64,000 nt of DNA, from assembly GCA_013203955.1 (NCBI GenBank), contig JABMOY010000126.1, positions 42,003 through 106,002 of the forward strand. The letters run 5' to 3'. The notes below the pieces were generated by a model. That model was not told the DNA's origin. It worked only from the letters and a program-made list of their open reading frames with translations, and searched no databases. The position numbers were made by a program, and so were the translations under genes. The stretch is from Rhodospirillales bacterium. Its GTDB lineage: Bacteria; Pseudomonadota; Alphaproteobacteria; Rhodospirillales; Casp-alpha2. Of the stretch, positions 29,026 to 39,632 are shown piece by piece (within the stretch, counting starts at the first letter, position 1; every line of letters begins with the position of its first letter).

Positions 29026-29367
29026 ATGACAATGGAACATACAATCACGGAAGACGGGAGTTTGACTGTTATCTCTCTCGAAGGCGAAATCGACCTGGAA
29101 TATTCTTCCCAAGTTCGTGAAATCCTACTGGGAACATTCGGCGAAAATAACCGCGCCATCATTGTTGACCTGTCCGGGGTTTTGATGATCGATAGCTCGG
29201 GTGTCGCCAGCCTTCTCGAAGGTTTTCAAAGTGCTAAAAAACGGGGAAAGGAATTCATCCTTGCCGGTCCCGGTGAATCGGTCTTAAGGGTGCTTAAACT
29301 GGCCCGTTTGGACACGGTTTTTACACTTGCCGATGATGTGGACTCCGCGAAAAGCGCTGCTGGGTGA
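29026..29367 (+). CDS. STAS-domain anti-sigma factor antagonist-like protein
   Basis: LEGEIDLEYSSQVREILLG...AIIVDLSGVLMIDSSGVASLLEGFQSAKKRGKEFILAG. Confidence 0.92.
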   Translation: MTMEHTITEDGSLTVISLEGEIDLEYSSQVREILLGTFGENNRAIIVDLSGVLMIDSSGVASLLEGFQSAKKRGKEFILAGPGESVLRVLKLARLDTVFTLADDVDSAKSAAG

Positions 29368-29461
29368 CCATTTTCAATTTAACCTATTGAAAAGTAACAT
29401 TTTTTCTTTCCGGCGCCCTCTTTTATTATCCCCCGAAAAAAAACCAATTAAAACCGGCCAT

Positions 29462-29477
29462 AGTGACAACGGTCACA
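29462..29477 (+). promoter_or_regulatory. CRP/FNR-like site AGTGA-CAACGG-TCACA
   Basis: GTGA-N6-TCAC perfect inverted repeat (GTGAC-N4-GTCAC) upstream of the small-RNA candidate. Confidence 0.4.
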
Positions 29478-29510
29478 TCCCGAGTGCTTAAGTTTGTGCA
29501 GAATTAGGGC

Positions 29511-29593
29511 GTAGGATGGATTTCGCGAAAGCGGATCCTCCCTTCCCTCAAGAGCACAAACTAAAGGCCGGGTTTCCCCCCGGCCTTTTTTTT
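29511..29593 (+). ncRNA. Candidate intergenic small RNA ending in an intrinsic terminator (5' end uncertain, could begin near 29485)
   Basis: No ORF; hairpin around GGATTTCGCGAAAGCGGATCC; pyrimidine stretch CCTCCCTTCCCTC; intrinsic terminator at 29563-29593. Confidence 0.5.
29563..29593 (+). terminator. Rho-independent terminator
   Basis: AAAGGCCGGG-tttccc-CCCGGCCTTT followed by a T8 run. Confidence 0.93.
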
Positions 29594-29613
29594 GTGGGTA
29601 ATTAGCGGAAAAA

Positions 29614-29690
29614 TGGTCGGAGCGATAGGATTTGAACCTACGACCCCTTCACCCCCAGTGAAGTGCGCTACCAGGCTGCGCCACGCTCCG
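29614..29690 (-). tRNA. tRNA-Pro (anticodon GGG), CCA encoded
   Basis: CGGAGCGTGGCGCAGCCTGGTAGCGCACTTCACTGGGGGTGAAGGGGTCGTAGGTTCAAATCCTATCGCTCCGACCA; 7-bp acceptor stem, TTCAC/GTGAA anticodon stem, T-loop GGTTCAAATCC. Confidence 0.96.
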
Positions 29691-29771
29691 TCCATGTTGT
29701 CCCCGGCAATGGTCTTTTGCGCGGGAAGGCGCACTATACTGATGCGTCCACCCGCGGGCAACTAAAGTAGC

Positions 29772-30548
29772 TTACTTGCGACGGGCTAAGATCATGCCGA
29801 AATCGGGCTTTATTTCCGGGCCCCGGGGGATGGTCGGTATCGTTTCGACGATTTCGAAGCCGATATCTTCAAAATACCCTTCAAAATAATGGCTGAAATA
29901 GATTTGTTTACCTTCGATGAAATAATCAAAAATTACGGGGTTTTCCTTATCAAATTCTCCATTGATGTTCTGCAGATTGTCGCCGAGTAAGATGGTGTTC
30001 GTCAATTGCGCCGCCCGTTTGAGAACCTCCCTGACCTCCGAGGGTTTGATCAGATAAAGTACATGGGACGAAAAAAATACGTCAAAGGGCTTTTCTCCGA
30101 GGGCGCTGTCTTCCATTTTGGCGAACTGTACGGAATCGGCAGTGATGGCGTGTTGATTGGAAAAGATGGCTAAAAAGTCATCGACGAATGGCTTGTAGGG
30201 CTCGACCAAAACATACCGAAGGGTTGCCTCGTCGAATAATTCCTTCATGACATAATAGATCGATCCGCTGGCGCCGCCGAAATCGATCATCGAAAAGGGC
30301 TGCTCTGGGGTCCGTTCCTTGTCCCCGTAAAGTTCAGAAACCTTGTTCCGGATATCTTCCATTGAGGCGTGGAAATTTCCCTGCCGATAACCCTGGATGA
30401 CGGCTTTTATTTCTTCATCTTTTTTGTCAGTACGGTTCGTCCAAAAATCCTTGATGATTTCATAGATTCCGTCGGCATCGGCTTCACTGACCGAGAAGTA
30501 GCGGTGGTGTTCCCCGCCGCCGCCCAGAAATTTCGCCTGGAAATCCAT
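29772..30548 (-). CDS. Putative SAM-dependent methyltransferase
   Basis: SMIDFGGASGSIYYVMKELF glycine-rich motif and 'FDVFFSSHVLYLIKPSEVREVLKRAAQ'. Confidence 0.6.
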   Translation of the reverse strand: MDFQAKFLGGGGEHHRYFSVSEADADGIYEIIKDFWTNRTDKKDEEIKAVIQGYRQGNFHASMEDIRNKVSELYGDKERTPEQPFSMIDFGGASGSIYYVMKELFDEATLRYVLVEPYKPFVDDFLAIFSNQHAITADSVQFAKMEDSALGEKPFDVFFSSHVLYLIKPSEVREVLKRAAQLTNTILLGDNLQNINGEFDKENPVIFDYFIEGKQIYFSHYFEGYFEDIGFEIVETIPTIPRGPEIKPDFGMILARRK

Positions 30549-30622
30549 CTATTCAACTCACTCCTGGAGAACCCATGAGGCAGAGTCCAAATTGTTAGGT
30601 TATTTTGTCAGGTCGGGGCGCC

Positions 30623-31057
30623 CTAAAGTAATGAGCGGATGTCTTCCAGTTCGGTAACGATGCTTTCAAGTTCTGCCTTGAACGCAGACGCTGGAGCGCC
30701 GGCTTCGACTGCGACCGGAGTGGCTGATTTCTCAGCTGAAGGCCTAGGTGTTTCTGCCTTGGCTTCTGAAACCCTTCCTCCACCTTCGCGAAAAAGCTTT
30801 TGCACGCCTTTTATCGTGTAACCATCGGTATAAAGAAGGTCACGTATACGCTTTAAAAGGGCGACGTCTTCCGGTCGGTAATAACGCCGCCCGCCGCCCC
30901 GCTTCATGGGCTTGATGGCAATGAACTTGGACTCCCAGAAACGCAACACATGCTGGGCAATATCCAACTCGCTGGCGACTTCACTGATTGTTCTGAAAGC
31001 GACGGCGGATTTGGCAACCCGCCCTGGCGTGGAAGGACTGTCAGCCGTGGCGGCCAT
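30623..31057 (-). CDS. MerR family transcriptional regulator
   Basis: [69 protein letters not shown]; next to ihfA. Confidence 0.93.
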   Translation of the reverse strand: MAATADSPSTPGRVAKSAVAFRTISEVASELDIAQHVLRFWESKFIAIKPMKRGGGRRYYRPEDVALLKRIRDLLYTDGYTIKGVQKLFREGGGRVSEAKAETPRPSAEKSATPVAVEAGAPASAFKAELESIVTELEDIRSLL

Positions 31058-31059
31058 CC

Positions 31060-31374
31060 CTAGGTCGTTTCTCCGGGACGCATTCTTTCGTTGATGCGGC
31101 TTTTCAGGACTTGCGAGGGACGGAATACTAATACCTTGCGAGGCAAGATCGGCACTTCCTCCCCGGTTTTGGGATTGCGCCCGATCCGTTGTCCTTTTTG
31201 GCGAACGGAAAAACTGCCGAAGGAAGATATCTTGACCGTTTTTCCGCGAGCCAATGCGCCCGACATTTCGGAAAGCACGGTTTCGAGAAGTTCGGCGGAT
31301 TCGTTTCTGGAAAGGCCGACTTCCTGGTAGACAGCCTCACCCAATTGCGCACGCGTTATTGTTTTACCGGTCAT
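31060..31374 (-). CDS. ihfA: Integration host factor subunit alpha
   Basis: [71 protein letters not shown]. Confidence 0.95.
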   Translation of the reverse strand: MTGKTITRAQLGEAVYQEVGLSRNESAELLETVLSEMSGALARGKTVKISSFGSFSVRQKGQRIGRNPKTGEEVPILPRKVLVFRPSQVLKSRINERMRPGETT

Positions 31375-31534
31375 GCAAACGACCCCCCTGTTACGAGTTA
31401 TACGAGAGGGTATCGTTAAGGGAGAAATCCGTCAATATCAAAGAGTTGCGGGAAACCGCTTAATTTTACACAAAATTTCCGAGAAGTCGAAACCAGGGAC
31501 TGTCTTTTTGGGGAGAAGGAGGTAAAGAAAAACC

Positions 31535-32533
31535 CTACCAGCGCACCATTGCGGCGCCCCACGTAAGCCCGCCCCCCATGGCTTCCATGAGGACCAGGTC
31601 GCCGCGTTTGATGCGTCCATCGCGGACGGCTTCATCGAGCGCAAGAGGTATGGAGGCCGCCGACGTGTTGGCGTGGCGGTCAACGGTGACCACCATTTTC
31701 TCAACAGGCAGTCCGAGCTTGCGTGCGGTCCCATCCAAAATGCGTTTATTGGCTTGATGGGGAACAAGCCAGTCAATGTCTTCCGCTGCCAGCCCATTGG
31801 CTTCAAGAGCTTCATCGACAATTCCCGCCAGATTGGTAACGGCGTGGCGAAAAACCTCACGCCCTACCATTCTCACGTGACCAACGGTTTGGGTCGATGA
31901 AGGCCCGCCATCGACGTAAAGCAAATCGTTGGTGGAACCATCAGAATGAATATGGGTGGATAATATACCCCGCCCCACGTTATGGCCGGTTTCACCGGGG
32001 GGGGAATCGGGCCCCCCTTCGCCTGCGCGTATCACCACCGCACCGGCCCCATCTCCAAACAAGACGCAGGTCGTGCGGTCCTCCCAATCGAGGATGCGGG
32101 AAAATGTTTCGGCACCAATCAATACGACGGTTTTGGATTGACCGGCCTTAATGAAATTGTTGGCGATCGCCATGCCGTAGACGAAACCGGAACAGACCGC
32201 CTGTATATCGAAGGCGGCGCCGTTAACCATGCCGAGCTGGGATTGAACCTTGGTCGCGGTGGCCGGAAACGTATTGTCGGGCGTTGTTGTCGCCAAAATC
32301 AGCAAGTCCACCTCGGCGGCGGTTATGCCGGCATGCTCAAGGGCATTGTTGGCCGCCTTGAGGGCCAAATCAGAGGTTAATTCACCGTCCGCGGCGATAT
32401 GGCGTTGGCGGATTCCGGTGCGGGAAAAAATCCATTCGTCGGTGGTATCCACCTTTTTTGAAAGCTCTGCGTTTGTGACCAGTCGTTCGGGCAAATAAGA
32501 CCCGCAACCAATTATTTCAGAGCGAATGGTCAT
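31535..32533 (-). CDS. fabH: 3-oxoacyl-ACP synthase III FabH
   Basis: [29 protein letters not shown] active-site Cys; [14 protein letters not shown]. Confidence 0.96.
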   Translation of the reverse strand: MTIRSEIIGCGSYLPERLVTNAELSKKVDTTDEWIFSRTGIRQRHIAADGELTSDLALKAANNALEHAGITAAEVDLLILATTTPDNTFPATATKVQSQLGMVNGAAFDIQAVCSGFVYGMAIANNFIKAGQSKTVVLIGAETFSRILDWEDRTTCVLFGDGAGAVVIRAGEGGPDSPPGETGHNVGRGILSTHIHSDGSTNDLLYVDGGPSSTQTVGHVRMVGREVFRHAVTNLAGIVDEALEANGLAAEDIDWLVPHQANKRILDGTARKLGLPVEKMVVTVDRHANTSAASIPLALDEAVRDGRIKRGDLVLMEAMGGGLTWGAAMVRW

Positions 32534-33582
32534 TCCTCGCCTACGGCCTTTTTCTTGTGGGACGCACTGTTAGAAAGCTTTGCGTAGTCTTCTTTTATGC
32601 CTTCATTGAAAGAATTTTCAATCAATTCGATGGCGACATGGATGGCATTGGCAAACCCGATAGCATCGGCGCCGCCGTGGCTTTTGATGCAAATACCGTT
32701 CAGGCCCAAAAACATGGCTCCGTTATAGCGGCGCGGGTCGACACGCATTTTGAACTCTTTCAAGGCCTTATGGGCGAACAGGGCGCCAATTTTTGACATC
32801 AGGCTCCCCAAAAGCGCTTGCTTCAGAAAAGTCCCGAACATATTGGCGGTACCTTCGGCGGTTTTCAGGGCGATATTGCCGGTAAAACCATCCGTGACCA
32901 CGACGTCTACCGTGCCCGCGCCGATATCATCGCCTTCGACAAATCCGTAAAACTTTATCGGCAGTGGCGTTTCCTGAAGGATCAGGGCGGCCTTTTTCAC
33001 GGCCTCATTGCCCTTCAGGTTTTCGGCACCGACATTGAGAATGCCGATGGAAGGGTTTTTCAAGCCTAAGACGTTGCGGGCAAATACCTCGCCCATGACG
33101 GCAAATTGAACGAGATTATCGGCATCGCAATCGACGTTGGCGCCCAAGTCGAGCATGACGCTTTCACCGCGCAGTGTCGGATAATAGGCGGCAATGGCGG
33201 GGCGGTCGATGCCGGGCAACGTTTTAAGCACAAATTTCGCCATGGCCATCAAAGCGCCCGTATTCCCGGCCGAAATCACCCCAGAGGCTTCGCCGGACCC
33301 GACCGCGTCGATGGCTAGGCGCATGCTAGAATTCCTTCCGGAACGAAGCGCGATACCGACCTTTTCCTCATTGGTGACTACGTCCTTGGTGTGGCGAATT
33401 TCCGAAACGGTGGCGGCGAGGGAATGTTTTTCCAAAAGCGGCACAAGCTTGGACTCGTCGCCGAACAGGAGGAATTTTGTTCCTGAAAGGTGCGCAAGCG
33501 AAGCTTCGATGCCCTCGATTATCATTTGCGGTGCGTTGTCACCGCCCATGGCATCAATGGAAAGCGTTAAACGCTCTGTCAA
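32530..33582 (-). CDS. plsX: Phosphate acyltransferase PlsX
   Basis: [53 protein letters not shown]. Confidence 0.96.
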   Translation of the reverse strand: MTERLTLSIDAMGGDNAPQMIIEGIEASLAHLSGTKFLLFGDESKLVPLLEKHSLAATVSEIRHTKDVVTNEEKVGIALRSGRNSSMRLAIDAVGSGEASGVISAGNTGALMAMAKFVLKTLPGIDRPAIAAYYPTLRGESVMLDLGANVDCDADNLVQFAVMGEVFARNVLGLKNPSIGILNVGAENLKGNEAVKKAALILQETPLPIKFYGFVEGDDIGAGTVDVVVTDGFTGNIALKTAEGTANMFGTFLKQALLGSLMSKIGALFAHKALKEFKMRVDPRRYNGAMFLGLNGICIKSHGGADAIGFANAIHVAIELIENSFNEGIKEDYAKLSNSASHKKKAVGEE

Positions 33583-33633
33583 TGGACCCTACCCCCGGTC
33601 GAATTATGGAATTTTAGTCTACCTGATAAAATG

Positions 33634-33819
33634 TCAGGCGGCGTCCCCTGATTCCACAACTTCCCTGCCATTATATTGCCCACACGCCTTGCAGACATGG
33701 TGGGGGCGTTTTAATTCGCCACAATTGGGGCATTCCTCGTGAACGGATGCCGCCAGGGAATCATGGGCTCGGCGCATATTACGGCGAGATTTTGAAACTT
33801 TCTTTTTTGGAACTGCCAT
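33634..33819 (-). CDS. rpmF: 50S ribosomal protein L32
   Basis: [55 protein letters not shown]. Confidence 0.97.
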   Translation of the reverse strand: MAVPKKKVSKSRRNMRRAHDSLAASVHEECPNCGELKRPHHVCKACGQYNGREVVESGDAA

Positions 33820-33914
33820 ATTTAGTTACCTCGTTGAACGCGCCCTCGGTGGCCGGGCGAATACTTAGACTGATTGACCCTTCGGGGCAAGAAACTTACC
33901 ATTCTTATTTTCGG

Positions 33915-34478
33915 TTATTTAGAGACCTTTTTAAGCTTTTCCAGGGCGGCAAAGGGGCCAGATTTTGGCTTATTTTCTTCTTTTTCATCGTTGCCCCCGA
34001 CTTCTCCACCCTTAGGCCCAGCGGAATAGCCTTTAAAATCAATTTCTTGCTTGCGCGGAAAGGGATCAATTTCAAGGCCCAGTTGTTCGGCAACCGCTTC
34101 ACCGATGTCGATTACCCCCTTCGTCGCGGGGTCCGGGGGGTCTTTGGACAGGGTTTCGAAGGTTTCCGGATCCTCTCCGCCAATGGTGTCATAAAGGCGC
34201 TCCAGGGTTCCCGCGATATTGAAATCCAAAGCCTCAAGGGTGACCACACAGGATTGAGAGACTTTTGCTTGAAGGACGCCGTTGAGCCTGATCAGGCGGC
34301 CCCCCTTTTTGGGGGTTAAACGAATTTCAGCCGTCAAGCTATCCAGGCCAAGAAGATTAAATCTTTTTGCCAGCAGGGAACGTTCATCCTTGTCGGCTGT
34401 GATGTTTTTGATTGTCCCTTTATTACCAATAGAATCCAGGGGAATGATTCGGGAAAATTCTGAGGTCGGATTATCCAT
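33915..34478 (-). CDS. YceD/DUF177 family protein
   Basis: MDNPTSEFSRIIPLDSI...SQSCVVTLEALDFNIAGTLERLY; upstream of rpmF. Confidence 0.8.
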   Translation of the reverse strand: MDNPTSEFSRIIPLDSIGNKGTIKNITADKDERSLLAKRFNLLGLDSLTAEIRLTPKKGGRLIRLNGVLQAKVSQSCVVTLEALDFNIAGTLERLYDTIGGEDPETFETLSKDPPDPATKGVIDIGEAVAEQLGLEIDPFPRKQEIDFKGYSAGPKGGEVGGNDEKEENKPKSGPFAALEKLKKVSK

Positions 34479-35043
34479 TATTCCCCTCTTCCGTCTCTGG
34501 TTCGTTAACATCGGGGGCTGGCCCGAAAACGACTTTCCCGTCGATCAAGTCCTCGACATTCAATTTATCCAAACGCTTGGCCTCGCGGCCCATATAGTCG
34601 GCGATGGTGGAAACTTGTGTGCTATCCGGTTCGGTTTTACGAAATAAGTTACGACGCAAAGCCTCGCTCAACTTTCCCTGTGCGCCGTCCAAGCCTTCGT
34701 CATATACGGAAATGCGCCCGTAAAAGGCGCTGGCCATGGCCTTAATGCGTAAACCCACGCCAATATCACCGATCCCCATTTCTCGAAGGTTTTGATCCAT
34801 ATCGGCAAACATTAAATCGAAAACCGCTTGGCCCAAGTCGGCGGTACGGTCGTGGTCGCGTTTTAGCCTCCTCAATACCAGGAAAGCATGCAGCATAATC
34901 ATATCGAACCGTCCATCGGGGGTGTCCGGCACCCCGCAGAAAAGGTAAAAACCGGGCTGTCGAGCTTGCTCAACCAGCGAAATGTAGATTTTCCGGGCGG
35001 CTTTTTCAAACGGCTTGGGGGTAAGGATATTTGGTAATTTCAT
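34471..35043 (-). CDS. Ubiquinol-cytochrome c chaperone (CBP3-like) family protein
   Basis: YISLVEQARQPGFYLFCGVPDTPDGRFDMIMLHAFLVLRRLKRD...VFDLMFADMDQNLREMGIGDIGVG. Confidence 0.88.
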   Translation of the reverse strand: MKLPNILTPKPFEKAARKIYISLVEQARQPGFYLFCGVPDTPDGRFDMIMLHAFLVLRRLKRDHDRTADLGQAVFDLMFADMDQNLREMGIGDIGVGLRIKAMASAFYGRISVYDEGLDGAQGKLSEALRRNLFRKTEPDSTQVSTIADYMGREAKRLDKLNVEDLIDGKVVFGPAPDVNEPETEEGNNG

Positions 35044-35220
35044 TTTTCTAAGGGCCTGTCTAAGTGCCCGTGGGCCTTTTTTCATGGGGCCTGTTAAGGG
35101 GAAATCCATTGGAATTTGACATTCATCGTAAAGCGGTGCAATTCTGCCGCTAAGCTCTTAATCCAATCAACGCCCCAGGTGTCGTGTTCTTTCCAACTGC
35201 GGTTAGGGTGGAGTCCCGTG

Positions 35221-35709
35221 ATGCTTTTGCAGATTTTCAAACCGAAATCTTGGCTAAAAGTCTTGGTCGCCCTGGCCTTGTCCTTGGGCGTGTCCGCTTG
35301 CGAAAGCCGATTGGATACGCGTGGCAACCTTCTCGATCCGGACAAAGTGATTGCAGTTAAACCGGGCAAACATACCAGGGAAGACGTAGCGGAAATTCTT
35401 GGATCGCCCTCCTCCATTACGACTTTCGGCAGTGATACCTGGTATTACATTGCCAAGCGGACCGAAACTTTTGCTTTTTTCGCGCCTAAGGTCACGGAAA
35501 GGCAAATTCTTGTTGTCCAGTTTTCCAAAGACGGCAAGGTCTTAAATGTGGAGTCCGTCGCCTTGGAAGAAGGCCGTGTCATCGAGCCGGTGGAACGGAA
35601 AACGCCAACCCACGGCAATAAAATAACCGCCTTGGAACAGTTGATCGGAAACCTCGGGCGTTTCAAAAAGAAAAATGAGAAAAACTCTGCTTCCGAAAAA
35701 CCAAACTAA
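35221..35709 (+). CDS. bamE: Outer membrane assembly lipoprotein BamE (SmpA/OmlA)
   Basis: Lipobox-like LGVSACES; VKPGKHTREDVAEILGSPSSITTFGSDTWYYIAKRTET. Confidence 0.9.
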   Translation: MLLQIFKPKSWLKVLVALALSLGVSACESRLDTRGNLLDPDKVIAVKPGKHTREDVAEILGSPSSITTFGSDTWYYIAKRTETFAFFAPKVTERQILVVQFSKDGKVLNVESVALEEGRVIEPVERKTPTHGNKITALEQLIGNLGRFKKKNEKNSASEKPN

Positions 35710-35780
35710 ACGGTCGTTTCGTCTTGGCTGGGATGATCCCCTGCCCCAAATAAATCCTTCAAGCTCCAGTTAGCCCCAGA

Positions 35781-37874
35781 TTAAGCCAAGATCGCCAGCA
35801 TCAGGATGGCGACGATGTTGATGATCTTGATCATCGGGTTGATCGCCGGCCCGGCCGTGTCCTTGTAGGGATCGCCGACCGTATCGCCGGTGACGGCGGC
35901 CTTATGGGCTTCCGATCCCTTTCCGCCGTGATTGCCGTCTTCGATGTATTTCTTGGCGTTATCCCAGGCACCACCACCTGATGTCATCGAAATGGCCACG
36001 AACAGGCCGGTGACGATGGTCCCCAAAAGCATCGCGCCAAGGGCTGAAAAGGCCGCAGCCTGTCCTGCAATGACGTTGATGACCGCGTACATGATCACCG
36101 GCGCCAAAACCGGCAGCATCGACGGCACCATCATTTCCTTGATCGCCGTTTTCGTCAGCAAATCGACACAAGTGCCGTATTCAGGCTTCGCCGTGCCTTC
36201 CATGATGCCGGGGATTTCCTTGAATTGGCGGCGAACTTCGATCACCACCTGCCCGCCGGCTCGACCGACGGCCATCATACCCATGGCGCCGAAAAGAAAC
36301 GGCAGCATGCCGCCGATAAATAACCCGATCACCACAAAGGGATCTTGCAGGATGAAGGTGACGGTTAATTTCGGAAAATAATGGGCTAGGTCTTCCGTAT
36401 AGGCGGCAAACAACACCAATGCGGCCAAACCCGCAGAGCCGATGGCATACCCTTTGGTGACGGCCTTGGTCGTATTGCCGACCGCGTCCAGGGCATCTGT
36501 GGTCTTGCGCACGTCTTCGGGAAGTTCCGCCATTTCGGCGATGCCGCCGGCGTTGTCGGTAACGGGGCCGAAGGCGTCAAGGGCGACAACGATACCGGCC
36601 AACGCCAACATCGTGGTTGCGGCCACGGCCAGGCCAAAAAGTCCGGCTGCCAGGAACGCAACAACGATGCCGGCACAGATCACGACAACCGGCAAGGCCG
36701 TCGATTCCATGGACACCGCCAAGCCTTGGATGACGTTGGTTCCGTGCCCCGTGGTCGCGGCCTGGGCGATGCTTTGCACGGGCCGGTGTTCGGTGCCGGT
36801 ATAATATTCGGTGATCCAGACGATCAATCCGGTTACGCCCAAGCCGGCTAAGGCGCTGATATAAAGCTGGGTGCCGGTAATCGTTCTCCCCGCCGCTTCA
36901 AACACGGAATCCCATCCGACCAGCATCGAAATGACACCACCGATAAGAATGGCCGAAATGACGGCACTGGCGATGAAGCCTTTGTAAAGCGCGCCCATAA
37001 TGCTCTGGCTGGGCCCGAGCTTGACAAAAAACGTCGCCACGACCGAAGCAATGATACACACCCCGCCAATTACCAGCGGTAAGGTCATCATCATTTCCTG
37101 GGCCGGGCCGGTGAAAAGTATGGCGCCCAACAGCATGGTCGCGACCACGGTTACCGCATAGGTTTCAAAAAGGTCGGCCGCCATGCCTGCGCAATCGCCG
37201 ACATTGTCGCCGACGTTATCGGCAATAACCGCAGGATTGCGGGGATCATCCTCAGGAATGCCGGCTTCGATTTTGCCGACCAGGTCGGCGCCGACGTCGG
37301 CGCCTTTGGTGAAAATGCCGCCACCCAGACGGGCGAAAATGGAGATCAAGGATGCCCCGAAACCAAGTGAGACAAGGGCTTCCATGATATGGCGAAGACC
37401 TTCCGGAGAGCCGGGATCGCCGATGGTGCGAAGAACCATGTAATAACCGGTGACGCCCAAAAGAGCCAAACCGACGACCAGCATGCCGGTGACGGCGCCT
37501 GATTTGAAGGCGATTTCAAGCCCGCCGGCGAGTCCCGTAGTACGGGCCGCTTCGGTGGTGCGGACGTTGGCGCGGACGGATACGTTCATGCCGATGTACC
37601 CGGTCAGGCCCGAGAGAAAAGCGCCAATGAAAAATCCGATCGCCGCAGTTATGCCCAAAGTGAGCCCCAGTATGATCCCAATGACCACGCCGGCGTAGGC
37701 GATCGTTTTGTATTGACGGTTAAGATAGGCATTGGCGCCTTCTTGGATCGCAGCAGCGATTTCCTGCATTCGTTCGGTCCCGGCGGGGGCCGCCAACACG
37801 GACCGGATCGCATAAATGCCATACAATAAAGCTAGGAAACCACAGAGAATTACCAACAAGAACACGCTCGACAT
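35781..37874 (-). CDS. hppA: Membrane-bound proton-translocating pyrophosphatase
   Basis: [72 protein letters not shown]. Confidence 0.97.
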   Translation of the reverse strand: MSSVFLLVILCGFLALLYGIYAIRSVLAAPAGTERMQEIAAAIQEGANAYLNRQYKTIAYAGVVIGIILGLTLGITAAIGFFIGAFLSGLTGYIGMNVSVRANVRTTEAARTTGLAGGLEIAFKSGAVTGMLVVGLALLGVTGYYMVLRTIGDPGSPEGLRHIMEALVSLGFGASLISIFARLGGGIFTKGADVGADLVGKIEAGIPEDDPRNPAVIADNVGDNVGDCAGMAADLFETYAVTVVATMLLGAILFTGPAQEMMMTLPLVIGGVCIIASVVATFFVKLGPSQSIMGALYKGFIASAVISAILIGGVISMLVGWDSVFEAAGRTITGTQLYISALAGLGVTGLIVWITEYYTGTEHRPVQSIAQAATTGHGTNVIQGLAVSMESTALPVVVICAGIVVAFLAAGLFGLAVAATTMLALAGIVVALDAFGPVTDNAGGIAEMAELPEDVRKTTDALDAVGNTTKAVTKGYAIGSAGLAALVLFAAYTEDLAHYFPKLTVTFILQDPFVVIGLFIGGMLPFLFGAMGMMAVGRAGGQVVIEVRRQFKEIPGIMEGTAKPEYGTCVDLLTKTAIKEMMVPSMLPVLAPVIMYAVINVIAGQAAAFSALGAMLLGTIVTGLFVAISMTSGGGAWDNAKKYIEDGNHGGKGSEAHKAAVTGDTVGDPYKDTAGPAINPMIKIINIVAILMLAILA

Positions 37875-38039
37875 GCCTGAAAGTCCTTTTGTTTATGAGA
37901 CTCGTATAAGGGATATTTCTCGTATTTTAATTCGTGCCAACTGGAACAATTAATACCCCACGGATTTGGGCGAAAAATGCCAGAAGGCGAGCCATAAAGC
38001 AACAGCCGTTCCCCCTGGGATCACCATGGACCAGGAGCC

Positions 38040-38495
38040 TCAACGGGGCTGATCGATGACCGATTGAACGAGAACGTTTTTAATCAGCCCCTTTCCCGCG
38101 ACCTTGTCACTTATATACTGTAGGCGTTGTTTAAGGATCAGGACATCCACCCGTTCCTTGGCCTTCAATAATCGGGGCATGAAGCTATGAAGGTCGCGGA
38201 TAAAAGCGTCCGTGAGGACAGGCATAATGCTCTTAATTTTTTTAGCGTCGCCCTCTCCATTGGCTTCCAGCTTGACCTGAATCTGGATCGTTGCGGCCAC
38301 CCTGTTGGCTTGAAAAATGGGAATCCCAAGCGGTTCCATGTCGATGAAAACCGCTGTGTCTTTCAGCACTTTCTTGACGGCCTTTGCGACTTTGCCCTTT
38401 TGCTCGAAGGGGCCGAGTTCAAGCCATTGGAGAAGACCGGCCGTACCGCCGCACAGCATCATCATCAGGGCGAAAAGCAGAATGAGTTTTTTCAT
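38040..38495 (-). CDS. FliL-like membrane-anchored protein
   Basis: N-terminal TM; VFIDMEPLGIPIFQANRVAATIQIQVKLEAN...LTDAFIRDLHSF. Confidence 0.5.
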   Translation of the reverse strand: MKKLILLFALMMMLCGGTAGLLQWLELGPFEQKGKVAKAVKKVLKDTAVFIDMEPLGIPIFQANRVAATIQIQVKLEANGEGDAKKIKSIMPVLTDAFIRDLHSFMPRLLKAKERVDVLILKQRLQYISDKVAGKGLIKNVLVQSVIDQPR

Positions 38496-38615
38496 GGTAT
38501 GGGCGCGGCCTTCCTAGCCTAAAAACTTCGTCCCGAATTAGAGGCATTATCAAGGCTTATGCCATTTTTGGAAATGGTCATTGTCTACTTCAACCCCTTG
38601 GTGGCGGAAGGTCCC

Positions 38616-39617
38616 TTAAAAATGACGATAACCATCCCTTATTAAAGTTAATTCCTTGCCCGATTCACCAACAACCTTGACGCTACCGGCGTCACCCGCC
38701 ATTTCACCAATCCCGCCGATCAGGGTCAACGCCAGCCTGAGTTCTTTAGACAAATCCCCGATGTCTTCCGCCGAGGATGGCGGGGCGGTGAACAACAGTT
38801 CGTAATCATCCCCTCCGGTAATGGCTGTTTCCTTAAGCGCCCCGTCCAGGTCAAAGGCGGCGCGGGCGGGTTCGGAAAAAGGAACCTGGGCTATGTCGAT
38901 TGTGGCGTCGCACTTTGAGGCCCTGCAAATATGGCTCAAATCCGCAACCAAGCCGTCTGAAATGTCGATAACACCATGGGCCAATCCCCAAAGCCGACCC
39001 CCCAATTGAACCCGGGGAATAGGCTGGTGAAAGCGCGCTAAAAGGGCTGTGCTGTGTTTTTCCGAAAGGCCCGGGATTTCCCCTTTTTGGACTTTTAGGC
39101 CCAGAGCGGCGTCTCCGATGGTTCCCGAGACATAGATATCATCGCCCTGTTCAGCGCCGCTGCGCCTAAGCTCTTGGCCTTTCTGGATGTGGCCAAGGGC
39201 CGTAAGGCACACCGTCAGCGGGCCGGGGGTGGCGACGGTGTCGCCGCCGACGAGGGATATCGAGAAAGCTTCTTGGGCCCCCGCAAGGCCCCCGACGAAG
39301 CTATCTAGCCATTGGATGTCCCAATTTTCAGGCAGGGCGATGGAAAGGGTATATGCCCAAGGCTTGGCCCCCATCGCGGCCAAATCGGAAAGGTTGACGG
39401 CAAGAAGCCTGGAGGCGATTAAATCCGGAGATTCGTCAATTGGAAAATGAACGCCGGCAACCAGTTTGTCCGTCGTCACGACGATGTCGGCGCCCTTTTC
39501 CGGGGACAACACCGCACCATCATCCGTTAATCCGAAAGCGCCCGGTGCATTTTCCGCCAAGGGGGCGAAGAACCGAGAAATTATTTCGAATTCATCGGGT
39601 TTTTTCACCTGGTTCAC
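38616..39617 (-). CDS. thiL: Thiamine-monophosphate kinase
   Basis: DEFEIISRFFAPLAENAPGAFGLTDDGAVL; AVNLSDLAAMGAKPWAYTLSIALP; GGDDYELLFTAP. Confidence 0.95.
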   Translation of the reverse strand: MNQVKKPDEFEIISRFFAPLAENAPGAFGLTDDGAVLSPEKGADIVVTTDKLVAGVHFPIDESPDLIASRLLAVNLSDLAAMGAKPWAYTLSIALPENWDIQWLDSFVGGLAGAQEAFSISLVGGDTVATPGPLTVCLTALGHIQKGQELRRSGAEQGDDIYVSGTIGDAALGLKVQKGEIPGLSEKHSTALLARFHQPIPRVQLGGRLWGLAHGVIDISDGLVADLSHICRASKCDATIDIAQVPFSEPARAAFDLDGALKETAITGGDDYELLFTAPPSSAEDIGDLSKELRLALTLIGGIGEMAGDAGSVKVVGESGKELTLIRDGYRHF

Positions 39618-39632
39618 CGATCACCCTCACAG

